From assembly GCF_963668215.1 (NCBI RefSeq), contig NZ_OY764190.1, positions 5,208,001-5,272,000 of the forward strand: a stretch of 64,000 nucleotides of DNA. The letters are read 5' to 3'. The first letter of the stretch is position 1. Every line of letters starts with the position of its first letter. This stretch comes from an uncultured Desulfosarcina sp. (GTDB taxonomy: Bacteria; Desulfobacterota; Desulfobacteria; Desulfobacterales; Desulfosarcinaceae). Positions 25,712 through 34,671 of this stretch are shown here, one piece after another. Position numbers and translations under genes: made by a program. The notes under the pieces are model-generated. The model ran no database searches, was not told the DNA's origin, and saw only the letters and a program-made list of their open reading frames with translations.

Positions 25712-26485
25712 ATGTCGTCATGGTTGAGCAACATGGAATCCGTAGCAGCGCTGAACAACTGGATCCTGGCGGGGACCTTGATTTTCGCTGCCATTACCGG
25801 CATTCTCGTCTTTCTGTCAACCGGTAAATCGCGCAGTCGCATCCAGCAACTCTCCAAAGACCTCGAATCTTCCGGAAGTCGGATCAAATCCCTGGAAAAA
25901 GCGGCCGAATCCATACGCAAGGAACTGCTGAGTACCCAGCAGCATCAAGACATCAGCCAGCTCAAACTGGAAACCAGCAACAAATCGGCCGATGATCTGC
26001 GACAGGAACTGCTGGACGCCAGAAAGCGCCTGGAAATTGCGGAGGCCGCCGTTAGAGAGCGCAAGGAACAGCAGCAGCAACTGGAAGAAGACACGGAAGT
26101 TTTCGACGACCTGGAACTGGAACTCGAACCGGAAGGCGGCCTTTCGGAAAGTCAGCGTGAGCAGCTGATCGATCTGCTCGACCCGGGTCCCAAGGGCAAC
26201 GTGGACATCTACTGTGTGATGGGCAACGTCTTGTCCGAAACAATGGCCCGCCAACTGGATGAAGTACTCACCAGCGACGGCTGGAAAACAAACGGGGTGG
26301 CCCAGAGCGCGTTTTCCGATCCACCTGAAGGCCTTGCACTGGTGGTCAACAGCAAGGAGACGGCACCATCTTATGCATCCTTTATCCAGCGGGTGTTTAC
26401 TACCATCGGCCTGGATGTTTCCGCCAAGGTCAACAATAAATACCGGGAATGGTCCCTGAGCATCATTGTAGGCGTTGTCGATTAA
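25712..26485 (+). CDS. Membrane-anchored coiled-coil protein, unknown
   Basis: A 257-residue protein with one N-terminal membrane segment (WILAGTLIFAAITGILVFLS). A coiled coil of about 100 residues rich in Glu, Gln, Lys and Arg follows, then an acidic patch (EDTEVFDDLELELEPE), then a C-terminal globular domain of about 100 residues ending in IIVGVVD. The start is at the ATG at 25712, with AAAGG upstream; a TTG at 25703 is possible. I do not recognise the family. It opens a run of co-directional genes that includes SPFH proteins and an AAA-Lon protease. Confidence 0.68.
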   Translation: MSSWLSNMESVAALNNWILAGTLIFAAITGILVFLSTGKSRSRIQQLSKDLESSGSRIKSLEKAAESIRKELLSTQQHQDISQLKLETSNKSADDLRQELLDARKRLEIAEAAVRERKEQQQQLEEDTEVFDDLELELEPEGGLSESQREQLIDLLDPGPKGNVDIYCVMGNVLSETMARQLDEVLTSDGWKTNGVAQSAFSDPPEGLALVVNSKETAPSYASFIQRVFTTIGLDVSAKVNNKYREWSLSIIVGVVD

Positions 26486-26553
26486 GGAAAATTGATGCCG
26501 TAGCCGCATGCGATTGACAAACCGAGACACCTCAATTTTTCGGGAAAGTAATA

Positions 26554-27222
26554 ATGACTGCTGATCGTTCGCCACAGAAAAATGCGATGGTTTCCGGAAC
26601 CGTAATGTCCACCGGGGCGCTGCTATTTGCAGCCCTGACCTTGCTTTTCGCGCTGTTTTCACTGTTTTTGGGCAACCGGCTGGCTTCCTTGAACAGTGAA
26701 CGCATAAAGGCCCAAGATGAAAACGTGGCAACGGAAACGACGGCCATTGAAGAGATGAAAAGCGCGATGACCGGATTGCAGAAGGATCTGGAAACGGAAA
26801 AAGCGGGCTCGAAAAAACTCCAAAATCAGCTCGATGCGGCCATGCAGGAGTTAAAAACGACCCGGGGAGATCTGGCCAAAGCCCACCAAACCATCGACGC
26901 ACTTCGAGCAAAATCCGCAGCAGCCGTACCTTCCCCGCCCCCTGCCCCACAGCCCCAAGTTCCCCAGCAGGAAGCACCGGCGGTGACGTCACCGGATACT
27001 TCCGGTGAAGCCGATTCGGTTGGGACGTCGCAGGAGGAGCCGGCGGCCCAACCGACAAATGCCGCCCCGATGCCGGAAACATCCGCGCCGGCACCGCAAC
27101 CACCCCAGGCGACAATCGAGGAGAGCAGCATAGAGGCCGCGCCGGCTGACACCGGTGGGCAATCACCCCCGGTGGTCCAGCAACCCGCAAGCGAAGCATC
27201 CAAGCCTGTCGTTACGAATTGA
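26554..27222 (+). CDS. Membrane-anchored coiled-coil and proline-rich protein, unknown
   Basis: A 222-residue protein: a membrane helix (TGALLFAALTLLFALFSLFL, about residues 17-36), a coiled coil of about 90 residues (KDLETEKAGSKKLQNQLDAA...), then a tail rich in Pro, Ala and Gln (about residues 130-222) without secondary structure pattern. The layout suggests an inner-membrane protein with an extended tail that spans the periplasm or binds partners. No family is recognised. It lies 68 nt after the previous gene. Confidence 0.65.
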   Translation: MTADRSPQKNAMVSGTVMSTGALLFAALTLLFALFSLFLGNRLASLNSERIKAQDENVATETTAIEEMKSAMTGLQKDLETEKAGSKKLQNQLDAAMQELKTTRGDLAKAHQTIDALRAKSAAAVPSPPPAPQPQVPQQEAPAVTSPDTSGEADSVGTSQEEPAAQPTNAAPMPETSAPAPQPPQATIEESSIEAAPADTGGQSPPVVQQPASEASKPVVTN

Positions 27223-27442
27223 ACCATTCTGACCGATGCCGGTGAAACGAATAACAGGCGCTTTCACGGTTCCTTGCATGGGCGCCGCCTTTTTCCTGCG
27301 TGAAACGCTCCCGTCGTTTTACGAATTCACCATCGACAGACGCCCGCGCACCGGCCGGTCGCCTTACTCATGTTTTCGTAGCCGTTGCCGATACATGGCT
27401 TACACAACCCGTACCAAACCAAATTAAAAGGAGAATCGATCC

Positions 27443-28591
27443 ATGCAAGGCGACAACCGCATTTTTCTGGAAAATCTGGAATGGTTCGACGAAAGCGGCC
27501 AGGAACTGGTTCATCGGCTGCCGGAAAAAGGCTCCGGCGATATCAAATGGGGAGCCCAACTCACCGTGCGCGAGAGTCAGGCCGGCGTCTTTTATTACAA
27601 GGGCAAGGCCGTCGAGGCCTTCGGTCCCGGCCGCCACACCCTGAAAACCGGCAATATCCCCATTCTCACCAAGATCGCTAGTCTGCCCTGGGGCATGAAC
27701 AGCCCGCTGCGGGCGGAGGTCTATTTCGTCAACATGAAGGTCTTTACCAACCTGAAATGGGGAACCCGTGATCCGGTCGCCTTCAAGGATACCGAACTCG
27801 GACTGATCCGCCTGCGGGCCTTTGGCGTTTTCAACCTGCAAGTGGTCCAGCCGGTCCTGTTCATCAACACCATGGTAGGCACCCAGGGCATGTTCACCAC
27901 CGAAGCCATCGAAGAGTACCTCAACCGGGTCATTGTTTCACGCTTCAACGACTACATGGGCGAAACCATCGACTCGATCCTCAATCTGCCGGCCAAATAC
28001 GACGAACTCTCCATAGGACTATCGAAACGGCTTGCAGAAGATTTTCGGCATTTCGGCCTGGGGCTGACCCACCTTTACATGAACGCCATCACGCCGCCGC
28101 CGGAGGTGCAAAAAGCCATCGATGACCGCAGCCGCATGGGAGTGATCGACGACATGAACAAGCTCATGCAGATGAAATCGGCCATGGCCATGGAAAAGGC
28201 GTCGGAAGTCCAGGGCGAGGGAGGAACCGGCATGGGCACCAGCCTGGGACTGATGATGCCGGCCATGTTCGCCCAGTATTTCAATACCGCGGGCAAAGCC
28301 GCTCCACCAACAGGGGCTGCTACGGATCAGCAGCAGGCAATTTGCCAGGAGTGCCAGTGCCCCATCCCGATGAATGCCAAATTCTGCCCCATGTGCGGCC
28401 ACCAGCAACTGGTGTTCATTCAGTGCGGCAATTGCGGAAAAAACCTGACCCCCAATGCCAGATTCTGCTCCCGCTGCGGCCATCCGGTGGAGGAGACGCC
28501 AAAACCGGTCTTCTGTGCCAATTGCGGCGCAGAGAACCTGGCCGGGGCTAAATTCTGCACCCAGTGTGGAGAGAAAACATCGACATCCTGA
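27443..28591 (+). CDS. SPFH-domain protein with three C-terminal zinc ribbons
   Basis: A 382-residue soluble protein. Residues about 30-235 match the SPFH virion-core-like family (VRESQAGVFYYKGKAVEAFGPGRHTL; later LRAFGVFNLQV). A Met- and Ala-rich helical linker follows. Three short zinc ribbons (about 300-378), each CxxC...CxxCG, come last: CQECQCP...CPMCG, CGNCG...CSRCG and CANCG...CTQCG. Related proteins with SPFH plus one or two ribbons occur in many bacteria, with unclear roles. Its stop overlaps the next gene by 28 nt. GGAG precedes the ATG at 27443. Confidence 0.85.
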   Translation: MQGDNRIFLENLEWFDESGQELVHRLPEKGSGDIKWGAQLTVRESQAGVFYYKGKAVEAFGPGRHTLKTGNIPILTKIASLPWGMNSPLRAEVYFVNMKVFTNLKWGTRDPVAFKDTELGLIRLRAFGVFNLQVVQPVLFINTMVGTQGMFTTEAIEEYLNRVIVSRFNDYMGETIDSILNLPAKYDELSIGLSKRLAEDFRHFGLGLTHLYMNAITPPPEVQKAIDDRSRMGVIDDMNKLMQMKSAMAMEKASEVQGEGGTGMGTSLGLMMPAMFAQYFNTAGKAAPPTGAATDQQQAICQECQCPIPMNAKFCPMCGHQQLVFIQCGNCGKNLTPNARFCSRCGHPVEETPKPVFCANCGAENLAGAKFCTQCGEKTSTS

Positions 28592-29811
28592 TCGATCATC
28601 AATGCCCCCAGTGCGGCGCACCGGCAGAGCTTGCCGAAACGGACCGGCTGGTTCGATGCTCCTACTGCAAGGTGAACTCCTATCTGGTGCCAAGCCGCTA
28701 TTTTCGCTATCGGCTGCCCGACAAGGCGCCCAGTGGTGAAAGGTTGGTGTATTTTCCGTACTGGCGATTCAAAGGCATGATTTTTTCCTGCCTGGAGACT
28801 GGCATCCAGCATCGCTTTCTGGATGCCAGTCTCCAGGCGGCGCCTTCACCGTTTTTCCCCGTTTCCGTGGGCCTTCGCAGCCAGGCCATGAAACTTCGGT
28901 TTGTCAGCCCGGAAACAAAGGGGTGGTTTATCAAACCCACCACACCGCTGGAGAAGGTCATGGAGGTGTTCCTTGAACGGGTCACGCTCGATCTGCCCGG
29001 CACGGTTTACCACCAGTCCCACATCGGCGAGTCCCTGAGCCTGATCTACGCCCCTTTTTATATCGGGAAAACCGTCATGGATGCGGTGCTCAACCAGCCG
29101 GTATCCCAGAAGCTGGACGAACCGTTTGACCTGAACCAATTCCGCGGCGGTTCGGTGGACTGGAAAATCGGCTTCCTGCCCACCCTTTGCCCCAATTGCG
29201 GCTGGGACATGGAAGGCAGCCGCGACGCGTTGGCCCTGCATTGCAAAAACTGCGAATCCGTCTGGCAGGCCTCCAAAGAAGGCATGACCCGGCTCAACGT
29301 GGCCCACCTGCCCGACCGACTGGACGAGGAAACCGTTTACCTGCCCTTCTGGCGCATTCGGGCCGATGTATCCGGCCTCGATCTTGCCAGCTACGCCGAT
29401 CTGATCAAGGTGGCCAACCTGCCCAGGGTCGCCCAACCCGGATGGGACAACATCCCCTTCCGCTTCTGGGGGCCGGCGTTCAAGGTTCGCCCCCGAAGCT
29501 TCTTGCGCCTAATGCAGCAGATGACCCTCAGCCAGCCCCGGGACAAATTGGTCGCCCAGGTGCCCAAAGGGGCCGTGATGCATCCGGTGAACCTGCCGGT
29601 TTCGGAATCGGTCGAAACGCTGAAACTGAATCTGGCCGGCTTCATGCGCCCCAAAAACAAAGTCCCGGATACGATCCCCGACATCCGCATCCGGGCAAGG
29701 AGCTATCTGTTGGTCTACATCCCTTTTGCGGTTCGCCATCACGACCTGGTCCAGCCCCAATTCAAGATTGCCGTCAACCGGAACCAATTGGCGCTGGCCG
29801 GCAATCTGTAA
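28564..29811 (+). CDS. Zinc-ribbon protein of unknown function, coupled to the SPFH gene
   Basis: A 415-residue protein with no membrane helix. An N-terminal zinc ribbon (CPQCG...CSYCK, about residues 14-37) is followed by a conserved beta-rich region (YFPYWRFKGMIFSC) and then a second ribbon near residue 210 (CPNCG...CKNCE) flanked by YLPFWRIRADVSG. The doubled pattern of ribbon plus a PYWR/PFWR strand suggests an internal duplication. It starts with GTG at 28564, inside the last 28 nt of the SPFH gene. The frame contains a perfect 19-bp inverted repeat (28791-28837). Confidence 0.78.
   Translation: MWRENIDILIDHQCPQCGAPAELAETDRLVRCSYCKVNSYLVPSRYFRYRLPDKAPSGERLVYFPYWRFKGMIFSCLETGIQHRFLDASLQAAPSPFFPVSVGLRSQAMKLRFVSPETKGWFIKPTTPLEKVMEVFLERVTLDLPGTVYHQSHIGESLSLIYAPFYIGKTVMDAVLNQPVSQKLDEPFDLNQFRGGSVDWKIGFLPTLCPNCGWDMEGSRDALALHCKNCESVWQASKEGMTRLNVAHLPDRLDEETVYLPFWRIRADVSGLDLASYADLIKVANLPRVAQPGWDNIPFRFWGPAFKVRPRSFLRLMQQMTLSQPRDKLVAQVPKGAVMHPVNLPVSESVETLKLNLAGFMRPKNKVPDTIPDIRIRARSYLLVYIPFAVRHHDLVQPQFKIAVNRNQLALAGNL
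28791..28837. repeat. Perfect 19-bp inverted repeat inside a coding sequence
   Basis: CCTGGAGACTGGCATCCAG (28791-28809) is followed by a 9-nt loop and its exact reverse complement (28819-28837). It lies in frame within the zinc-ribbon protein, encoding a segment around CLETGIQHRFLDASLQ. Such a perfect long stem is unusual in coding DNA. Confidence 0.9.
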
Positions 29812-30252
29812 TGTCGGCGCGATCATTCAACAAGCTTTCGCAGGCAAGGTTTTCCCCTTGAAATCAGGCCTTTTTCGTGGTTGAATAAAAAATTGCCACC
29901 GAAAAAACGATTACACGAACCGTGGCCGGCCATTTTTGCTTTCTTCCAAGCCCATGGGTGCGAAACATTCATCCAACCGTACCGGCATTATCCCATGGCT
30001 ACAGTTCACCGCTCGTCGGCCGATATAATAGTACGATGATGCGGGGTACACCTCACCAGCGATTGTCGATCCTGCCGCCCCGCTTCGATTGATGGCGTAA
30101 ACGCTTTCGTGTCCTTTTAAAAATCAGGGAACCCTATTCGATAACAATACCGCCGACACGGGCCGCCCGTCCGGGTGGGGGTAGTTGCTATCACGGCAAA
30201 ACCAAACGGATCGCACCCCGCCGGCGGTCTTCCTTTAACCAGAGGAGCGGAA
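29812..30252. other. Gene-free stretch before the SPFH/AAA-Lon pair
   Basis: About 440 nt with no supported gene. No clear terminator or promoter consensus was found, although a promoter for the following gene may lie here. A good GAGGAG site lies at the end, just before the ATG at 30253. Confidence 0.5.
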
Positions 30253-31215
30253 ATGGCCACATCCCAACCCACACAAATTCTGCGAAGGTCGTTTATCAAA
30301 ACTGTTTTGCGCCGGTTGATCGCCCTTATTACCGTCGTAGGGTTGATTTACGGTCTGGTTGCCGTCGTGTATGCCACCAAAACCATTTTCAAAGTCAAGA
30401 TGAACTATGCCGTGGTTCTGGAACGCTTCGGGGGCGTCCGCCAGGCCGTTACCGAAGTCGGCTGGCACGCCCGCCTGCCCTATTTCACCCGCATCGAACA
30501 GGAAGTGCCCCTGATGAACCAGACCATGCAACTGGGGGGAACACCGGCGCCCATGCGAATCATTTCCAAGGGCAATGTCGCGCTGTGGACTTCCGGCGTG
30601 TTGACCTACCGCATCCGTGACCTGCACACCTGGGCCATCGAGAACCTCACGCCCCTGGAGCTTTTGCAGGGGGATTACGACGGCATCGTCAAGGACATTT
30701 TACAGGCCCAGCAGATCGACAATCTGGTCAGCGACCGCGAAACCATCAAAGAGGCCATTTTTACGGCCCTGAAATCGCGGCCCATCAATATCGGCGGGCC
30801 AACCATCGAAAAAAAATACGGCGTGGAGGTTGTCAGTTTCGTGCTCAAGGAGACCCGTTTCGGGGACAAGCTGGTCGAGGCTTCGGAGGAGAAAAAACGG
30901 CGTGAACTGATCGCCGAGGCCGACAACTATGCCGCGGACCAGGAAGCCAGCCGCATCCGCAAATTGTACGCCGCCTACCTCACCGGCATTCAGAGTCTTC
31001 AGGCGGCGCTGGGCCGCAGGGATGAAGCCACCGACACGGCCCTGCTGCAATTCCTCACCCAGCAGAAATGGGCCACGGCCTATGAAAAGCACCAGGGAGG
31101 GCAGAACACGGTAGTCATCCAAAACACCCAGGGAAGCACGCCGGCAATCACGTTGCCTGCGCTTGGCGCCGGCAATCGTCCAGAGGGAGGAGCCAATGGG
31201 CAGACGGCTCACTAG
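30253..31215 (+). CDS. Membrane-anchored SPFH/band 7 protein (HflC/prohibitin-like)
   Basis: A 320-residue protein with an N-terminal membrane helix (LIALITVVGLIYGLVAVVYA, about residues 25-44) and an SPFH domain (about 50-230; KMNYAVVLERFGGVRQ, then IRDLHTWAIENLTP). A short coiled coil of Glu, Lys and Arg follows (FGDKLVEASEEKKRRELIAEAD), then a C-terminal Gly- and Gln-rich tail. This is the HflC/stomatin plan. The ATG at 30253 is set by GAGGAG 6 nt upstream; longer readings lack support. Its last 20 nt overlap the AAA-Lon gene, which suggests the two products act together, as HflK/HflC do with FtsH. Confidence 0.88.
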   Translation: MATSQPTQILRRSFIKTVLRRLIALITVVGLIYGLVAVVYATKTIFKVKMNYAVVLERFGGVRQAVTEVGWHARLPYFTRIEQEVPLMNQTMQLGGTPAPMRIISKGNVALWTSGVLTYRIRDLHTWAIENLTPLELLQGDYDGIVKDILQAQQIDNLVSDRETIKEAIFTALKSRPINIGGPTIEKKYGVEVVSFVLKETRFGDKLVEASEEKKRRELIAEADNYAADQEASRIRKLYAAYLTGIQSLQAALGRRDEATDTALLQFLTQQKWATAYEKHQGGQNTVVIQNTQGSTPAITLPALGAGNRPEGGANGQTAH

Positions 31216-34200
31216 AGAGATCACCTACGTCCGACTGCCGGAAAGCCGGATCCGGGAAATCGATGACCTGGTGACCTCCTGGCCCCAGGAAACCAAGGCA
31301 TTCATGCGCGCCCGCCTCAACCAGTACCGGCCCCCCATGGGCCTGTTCAACACCATTTTGGAATTTGTGCTTTCCCTTTTCATGGATGCGCCGGAAAAAC
31401 GGTTCAACGTCCTCAAGGATCCGGATATTCTCACGGACTGGCAAAAACGTTTCGAAATTTCCGGCCACACCAACCCCCAGGAGGCCTGGAATAAAATCCT
31501 CGAAAAAGAGGTTTCGTCCAAGGACTACAGCTACCTGCTTTCCCTGCTGGACAAGGAATTGCTAGACGTTCACATTCCGGTTGAACTCCATGAACTGTTC
31601 GAGAAGGTGTATCGTGCGCATCTGCGCAAGGAGTACATCTCGGATACCAGCGTGCCCAAGGCGTCTCTGCTTCTTTTCGTGGGTCCTTCGGGCAGCGGCA
31701 AAACCTCCACCGTTACCCAGGCCGTCGAACAGATCATCTTCGGCAACGAGGTGATCCCCGAAGTGGATCTCCACCAGAAAAAGGAAGAAGCCCTGGCCGA
31801 CGAGCCTTTCTGGAAGACCATCGAAGAAATCGACCCCACCCTGGCCGTGGAAATATCCCGTCGCAAGAAGGTCCGCTTCTACAAGCGGCTCTCCAGAATC
31901 CCGATTCTGCGCCGGGTGCTTAAAAAAAGGATCGGCAGGGGCCTTTCCAAACTGGAGGAACAGGGAATCTGGGTGGATTACGCCACCGTCACCCCCAACG
32001 ATTTTCAAACCGCCCTGGCCGGAGAACCCGGCAACTACTTCAAAAAAGCCCTGGGCGATCCCCGCAAAACCGCTATCCGCCATGTAGAGGAGGCCCACAG
32101 TGCTTTCGGCAAAGCCACCGGAAACGACTCGGGCGTGGCCCGACAGCAGCGCACCCTGGTGGACACCTCCAACATCGTCCTGGACGAGATCATCAGCGGC
32201 AAACGGGACTGTTTGCTCATCGCCACTACGGACCAGCCCGAGCGCTTCGATGCCGCTATTTACCGCCGCTTCGTGGAAAAAGGGTCGATCATCAACATTT
32301 CCGACTACTGGAGCAATCCGGAAAATCTCAGGGAGGTGGTCCGTCTGGAGTTGCTGCGCAATGACATTCCGGTGCTTGCGGATACGCATGCAGACGTCCA
32401 CGCAACGGCAAACTGCCTGTATCCCGAGGATATCTCGGCCACCGTGGACAAGCTCTACCTGATCTTCAAAGAGCGCACCTTGAAAGTGATTCCCTCCTAT
32501 GTGCGCAAACTGATCCATTCCGTTATCGAGATCAAAGGAGACTTTTCGTCGGACTATCTGAACGATGCCATGCTGGTACGCAAGGCCTTCGAACTGGTGG
32601 CCCAGAATTCCTACGGCGACCTTTATAAAAAGGTGGTCGACCGCATGGACCGGGAAATCAAGTGGGAAGCCTATGTGGGCGCCATTAAAGATATTTTTTC
32701 CGAGATGACCAACAACTGCCTGTACTACAACGTTAGCGAAGAAAAGGGGGTGGTGCTCAACGGACCACCGGGAAGCGGAAAAACGTTTCTGGTGCGCACC
32801 TGGCTCAGCGAAAACAATGACGTTCACGATATCGCCACCAGCGCCACCGCTTTGCAGGACCCGTCCAATCCCGTGGACGGCGCCGTCGACAATATGGAAA
32901 AAGTCTACGATATCGCCAAAATGATCGCCCCGGCGGTGGTCTTTTTCGACGAGGGCGACGCCCTGGCGCCCAAGCGCAGCAGCACCGGGGGCAACCCGTC
33001 GGACAAGCTGACCAATAAATTCCTGAATCTTATCGACGGTGAGACCCCCCTGCACAAGGTATTCACCGTGCTGACCACCAACCGCCTGGACATTCTCGAT
33101 CCGGCCCTGATTCGCTCCAAACGACTCAAGGTGCTTGAGATCAAAGGCATGTTGAGCAAAGGGGACATCCTCAAGATCGTGGAGAACGCCTTAGAGGACA
33201 TCCCCTTGTCCAAAAATCTGACTGCCGTGAGCATCGTGGATGCCGCCAAAGGGGTCTGCAACACGCCGGCGGACTACTCCGCCTTTGTGGAGAAAGCCAG
33301 GGCCCTGCGCAATACCGAATTCGAAGTCCTCACCCGTCTGCGCCAGATTCGCCATGATTCCGCCAAATCCAGGGAGAACTTCGTCAAGTTCAATTATAAA
33401 ACCCTCATGGGAATCTTAGATACATTGCGCAGTCATGAACGCCTGAAGGCCGAGGTGCGCGGCGAGCCCGACCTTTTCATGGAACACTACGAGGAAATCC
33501 TGAAAATTCTGGAACCCGTCCAGCGGCCCGAAGATTATCCCATGGTCGCCAGCCACCTGAAATCGGCCCGCCACGAAATCTCGGAAAGCCCCACGAAAAA
33601 AGGCAAAGTGGTGCTGGACGAATTTCTGGAAGCCGAGTTGAGCCAGGAGCCTCAAGTGGGCTTCATCATCGGCGTGGGCGCCAACGACGTCACCGGCGTG
33701 CTGCTGCCCATCGCCACCAGCCTCACCTATAGTCTTTCCGCGGAAAAGGTGATGGTTACCGGCGCCGTCTCCTCTTCCTCGTCGGCCGGCGCCCAGATGG
33801 AGATGGCCGTTCAGATGACCCAGCAGAGCGCCCACGAGGCGTTGACCATGGTCAAGAACTACCTCCAGGATATGGATCCCAAGGTCAGCGCCGCCCGTGT
33901 GCTCGGCGAATTTCTGGAAAAGTACACCATCCACCACCAGCTGCTTTCCGCCTCCTACAGCGTCGGCGGCCCGTCGGCCGGCTACGCCCTGGCCCTGAAC
34001 ACCCTGTCCGCACTGATGCATATCCCGATCTACAACGATTTCGGCATCACCGGCGCTCCCTGGACCAAAGGCGTCAAGCGCGGAGAGGTGGGCGGATCGG
34101 TGATCATCGGCGGGCAACGCAAAAAGACCGAAAAGGTGCTCATGTACCTGCGGCGCATGTACATGCCTTTGAAAAACTACAAGGATCTGGAAAAAGAATT

Positions 34201-34618
34201 TCTGGTCAACTACTGGAGTCAGGACAAGGATATTCTGGGTGTGACCCATTTCGGCGATCTGGTCCCCGAGGTGGTCTGGCTGGATCCGGAATACGAACAG
34301 CTGCTTTTGGAATTGATAAGCATCCGTATCCGCTACAAGCTGGACAAGCACCAGGGCATGCGTCCCGATGAGGCCATCAAGGAAGAAATTCTGAGAAAAA
34401 AGGAAATCCTGAGAATCCGGGCGGAAAAAGAGATCAAAAGCCGCCTGGTGGCTTTGCGCCGCTATCTGAGAAGTCCGTCCAAAGATCCCCATCTCTCCCT
34501 CGAGGAGATTTACCGCCACCGGGAATCCACCATGGCCCGGGTCGCCGACCCGGTCAAACGCCTGATTCGCAAGGTCAGGACCATCAGGAAAGATTCAAAG
34601 AATCCGCCGGAGCTGTAA
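31196..34618 (+). CDS. Giant Lon-type protease with two AAA modules
   Basis: A 1140-residue protein. Module 1 has Walker A GPSGSGKT at residues 163-170, a variant Walker B (IRHVEEAH), and sensor and Arg-finger segments (LLIATTDQPERFDAAIYRRF). Module 2 has Walker A GPPGSGKT at 523-530, Walker B VVFFDEGD near 585, and Arg finger DPALIRSKR. The C-terminus is a Lon-type protease domain: Ser927 in GGPSAG and Lys977, four residues past GG in IGGQRKK, match the Lon Ser-Lys dyad. The Lon N-terminal substrate domain is absent. The start at 31196 has GGGAGGAG upstream. It overlaps the SPFH gene by 20 nt. I do not recognise it as a named Lon class. Confidence 0.87.
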   Translation: MGRRLTREITYVRLPESRIREIDDLVTSWPQETKAFMRARLNQYRPPMGLFNTILEFVLSLFMDAPEKRFNVLKDPDILTDWQKRFEISGHTNPQEAWNKILEKEVSSKDYSYLLSLLDKELLDVHIPVELHELFEKVYRAHLRKEYISDTSVPKASLLLFVGPSGSGKTSTVTQAVEQIIFGNEVIPEVDLHQKKEEALADEPFWKTIEEIDPTLAVEISRRKKVRFYKRLSRIPILRRVLKKRIGRGLSKLEEQGIWVDYATVTPNDFQTALAGEPGNYFKKALGDPRKTAIRHVEEAHSAFGKATGNDSGVARQQRTLVDTSNIVLDEIISGKRDCLLIATTDQPERFDAAIYRRFVEKGSIINISDYWSNPENLREVVRLELLRNDIPVLADTHADVHATANCLYPEDISATVDKLYLIFKERTLKVIPSYVRKLIHSVIEIKGDFSSDYLNDAMLVRKAFELVAQNSYGDLYKKVVDRMDREIKWEAYVGAIKDIFSEMTNNCLYYNVSEEKGVVLNGPPGSGKTFLVRTWLSENNDVHDIATSATALQDPSNPVDGAVDNMEKVYDIAKMIAPAVVFFDEGDALAPKRSSTGGNPSDKLTNKFLNLIDGETPLHKVFTVLTTNRLDILDPALIRSKRLKVLEIKGMLSKGDILKIVENALEDIPLSKNLTAVSIVDAAKGVCNTPADYSAFVEKARALRNTEFEVLTRLRQIRHDSAKSRENFVKFNYKTLMGILDTLRSHERLKAEVRGEPDLFMEHYEEILKILEPVQRPEDYPMVASHLKSARHEISESPTKKGKVVLDEFLEAELSQEPQVGFIIGVGANDVTGVLLPIATSLTYSLSAEKVMVTGAVSSSSSAGAQMEMAVQMTQQSAHEALTMVKNYLQDMDPKVSAARVLGEFLEKYTIHHQLLSASYSVGGPSAGYALALNTLSALMHIPIYNDFGITGAPWTKGVKRGEVGGSVIIGGQRKKTEKVLMYLRRMYMPLKNYKDLEKEFLVNYWSQDKDILGVTHFGDLVPEVVWLDPEYEQLLLELISIRIRYKLDKHQGMRPDEAIKEEILRKKEILRIRAEKEIKSRLVALRRYLRSPSKDPHLSLEEIYRHRESTMARVADPVKRLIRKVRTIRKDSKNPPEL

Positions 34619-34671
34619 TAAGGCAAAGCCGCCGGGGCGTCCCTTAAAAAAAGGCGCAAGCTGGCCGCGAT

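Noticed and set aside
25817..27199. A 460-codon leftward frame over the membrane coiled-coil genes
   Set aside because: It is composed of Pro, Arg and His stretches typical of antisense frames and has no motifs.
31562..34519. Long open frames antisense to the AAA-Lon gene
   Set aside because: They are mirror images of a strongly coding G+C-rich gene and show no family motifs.
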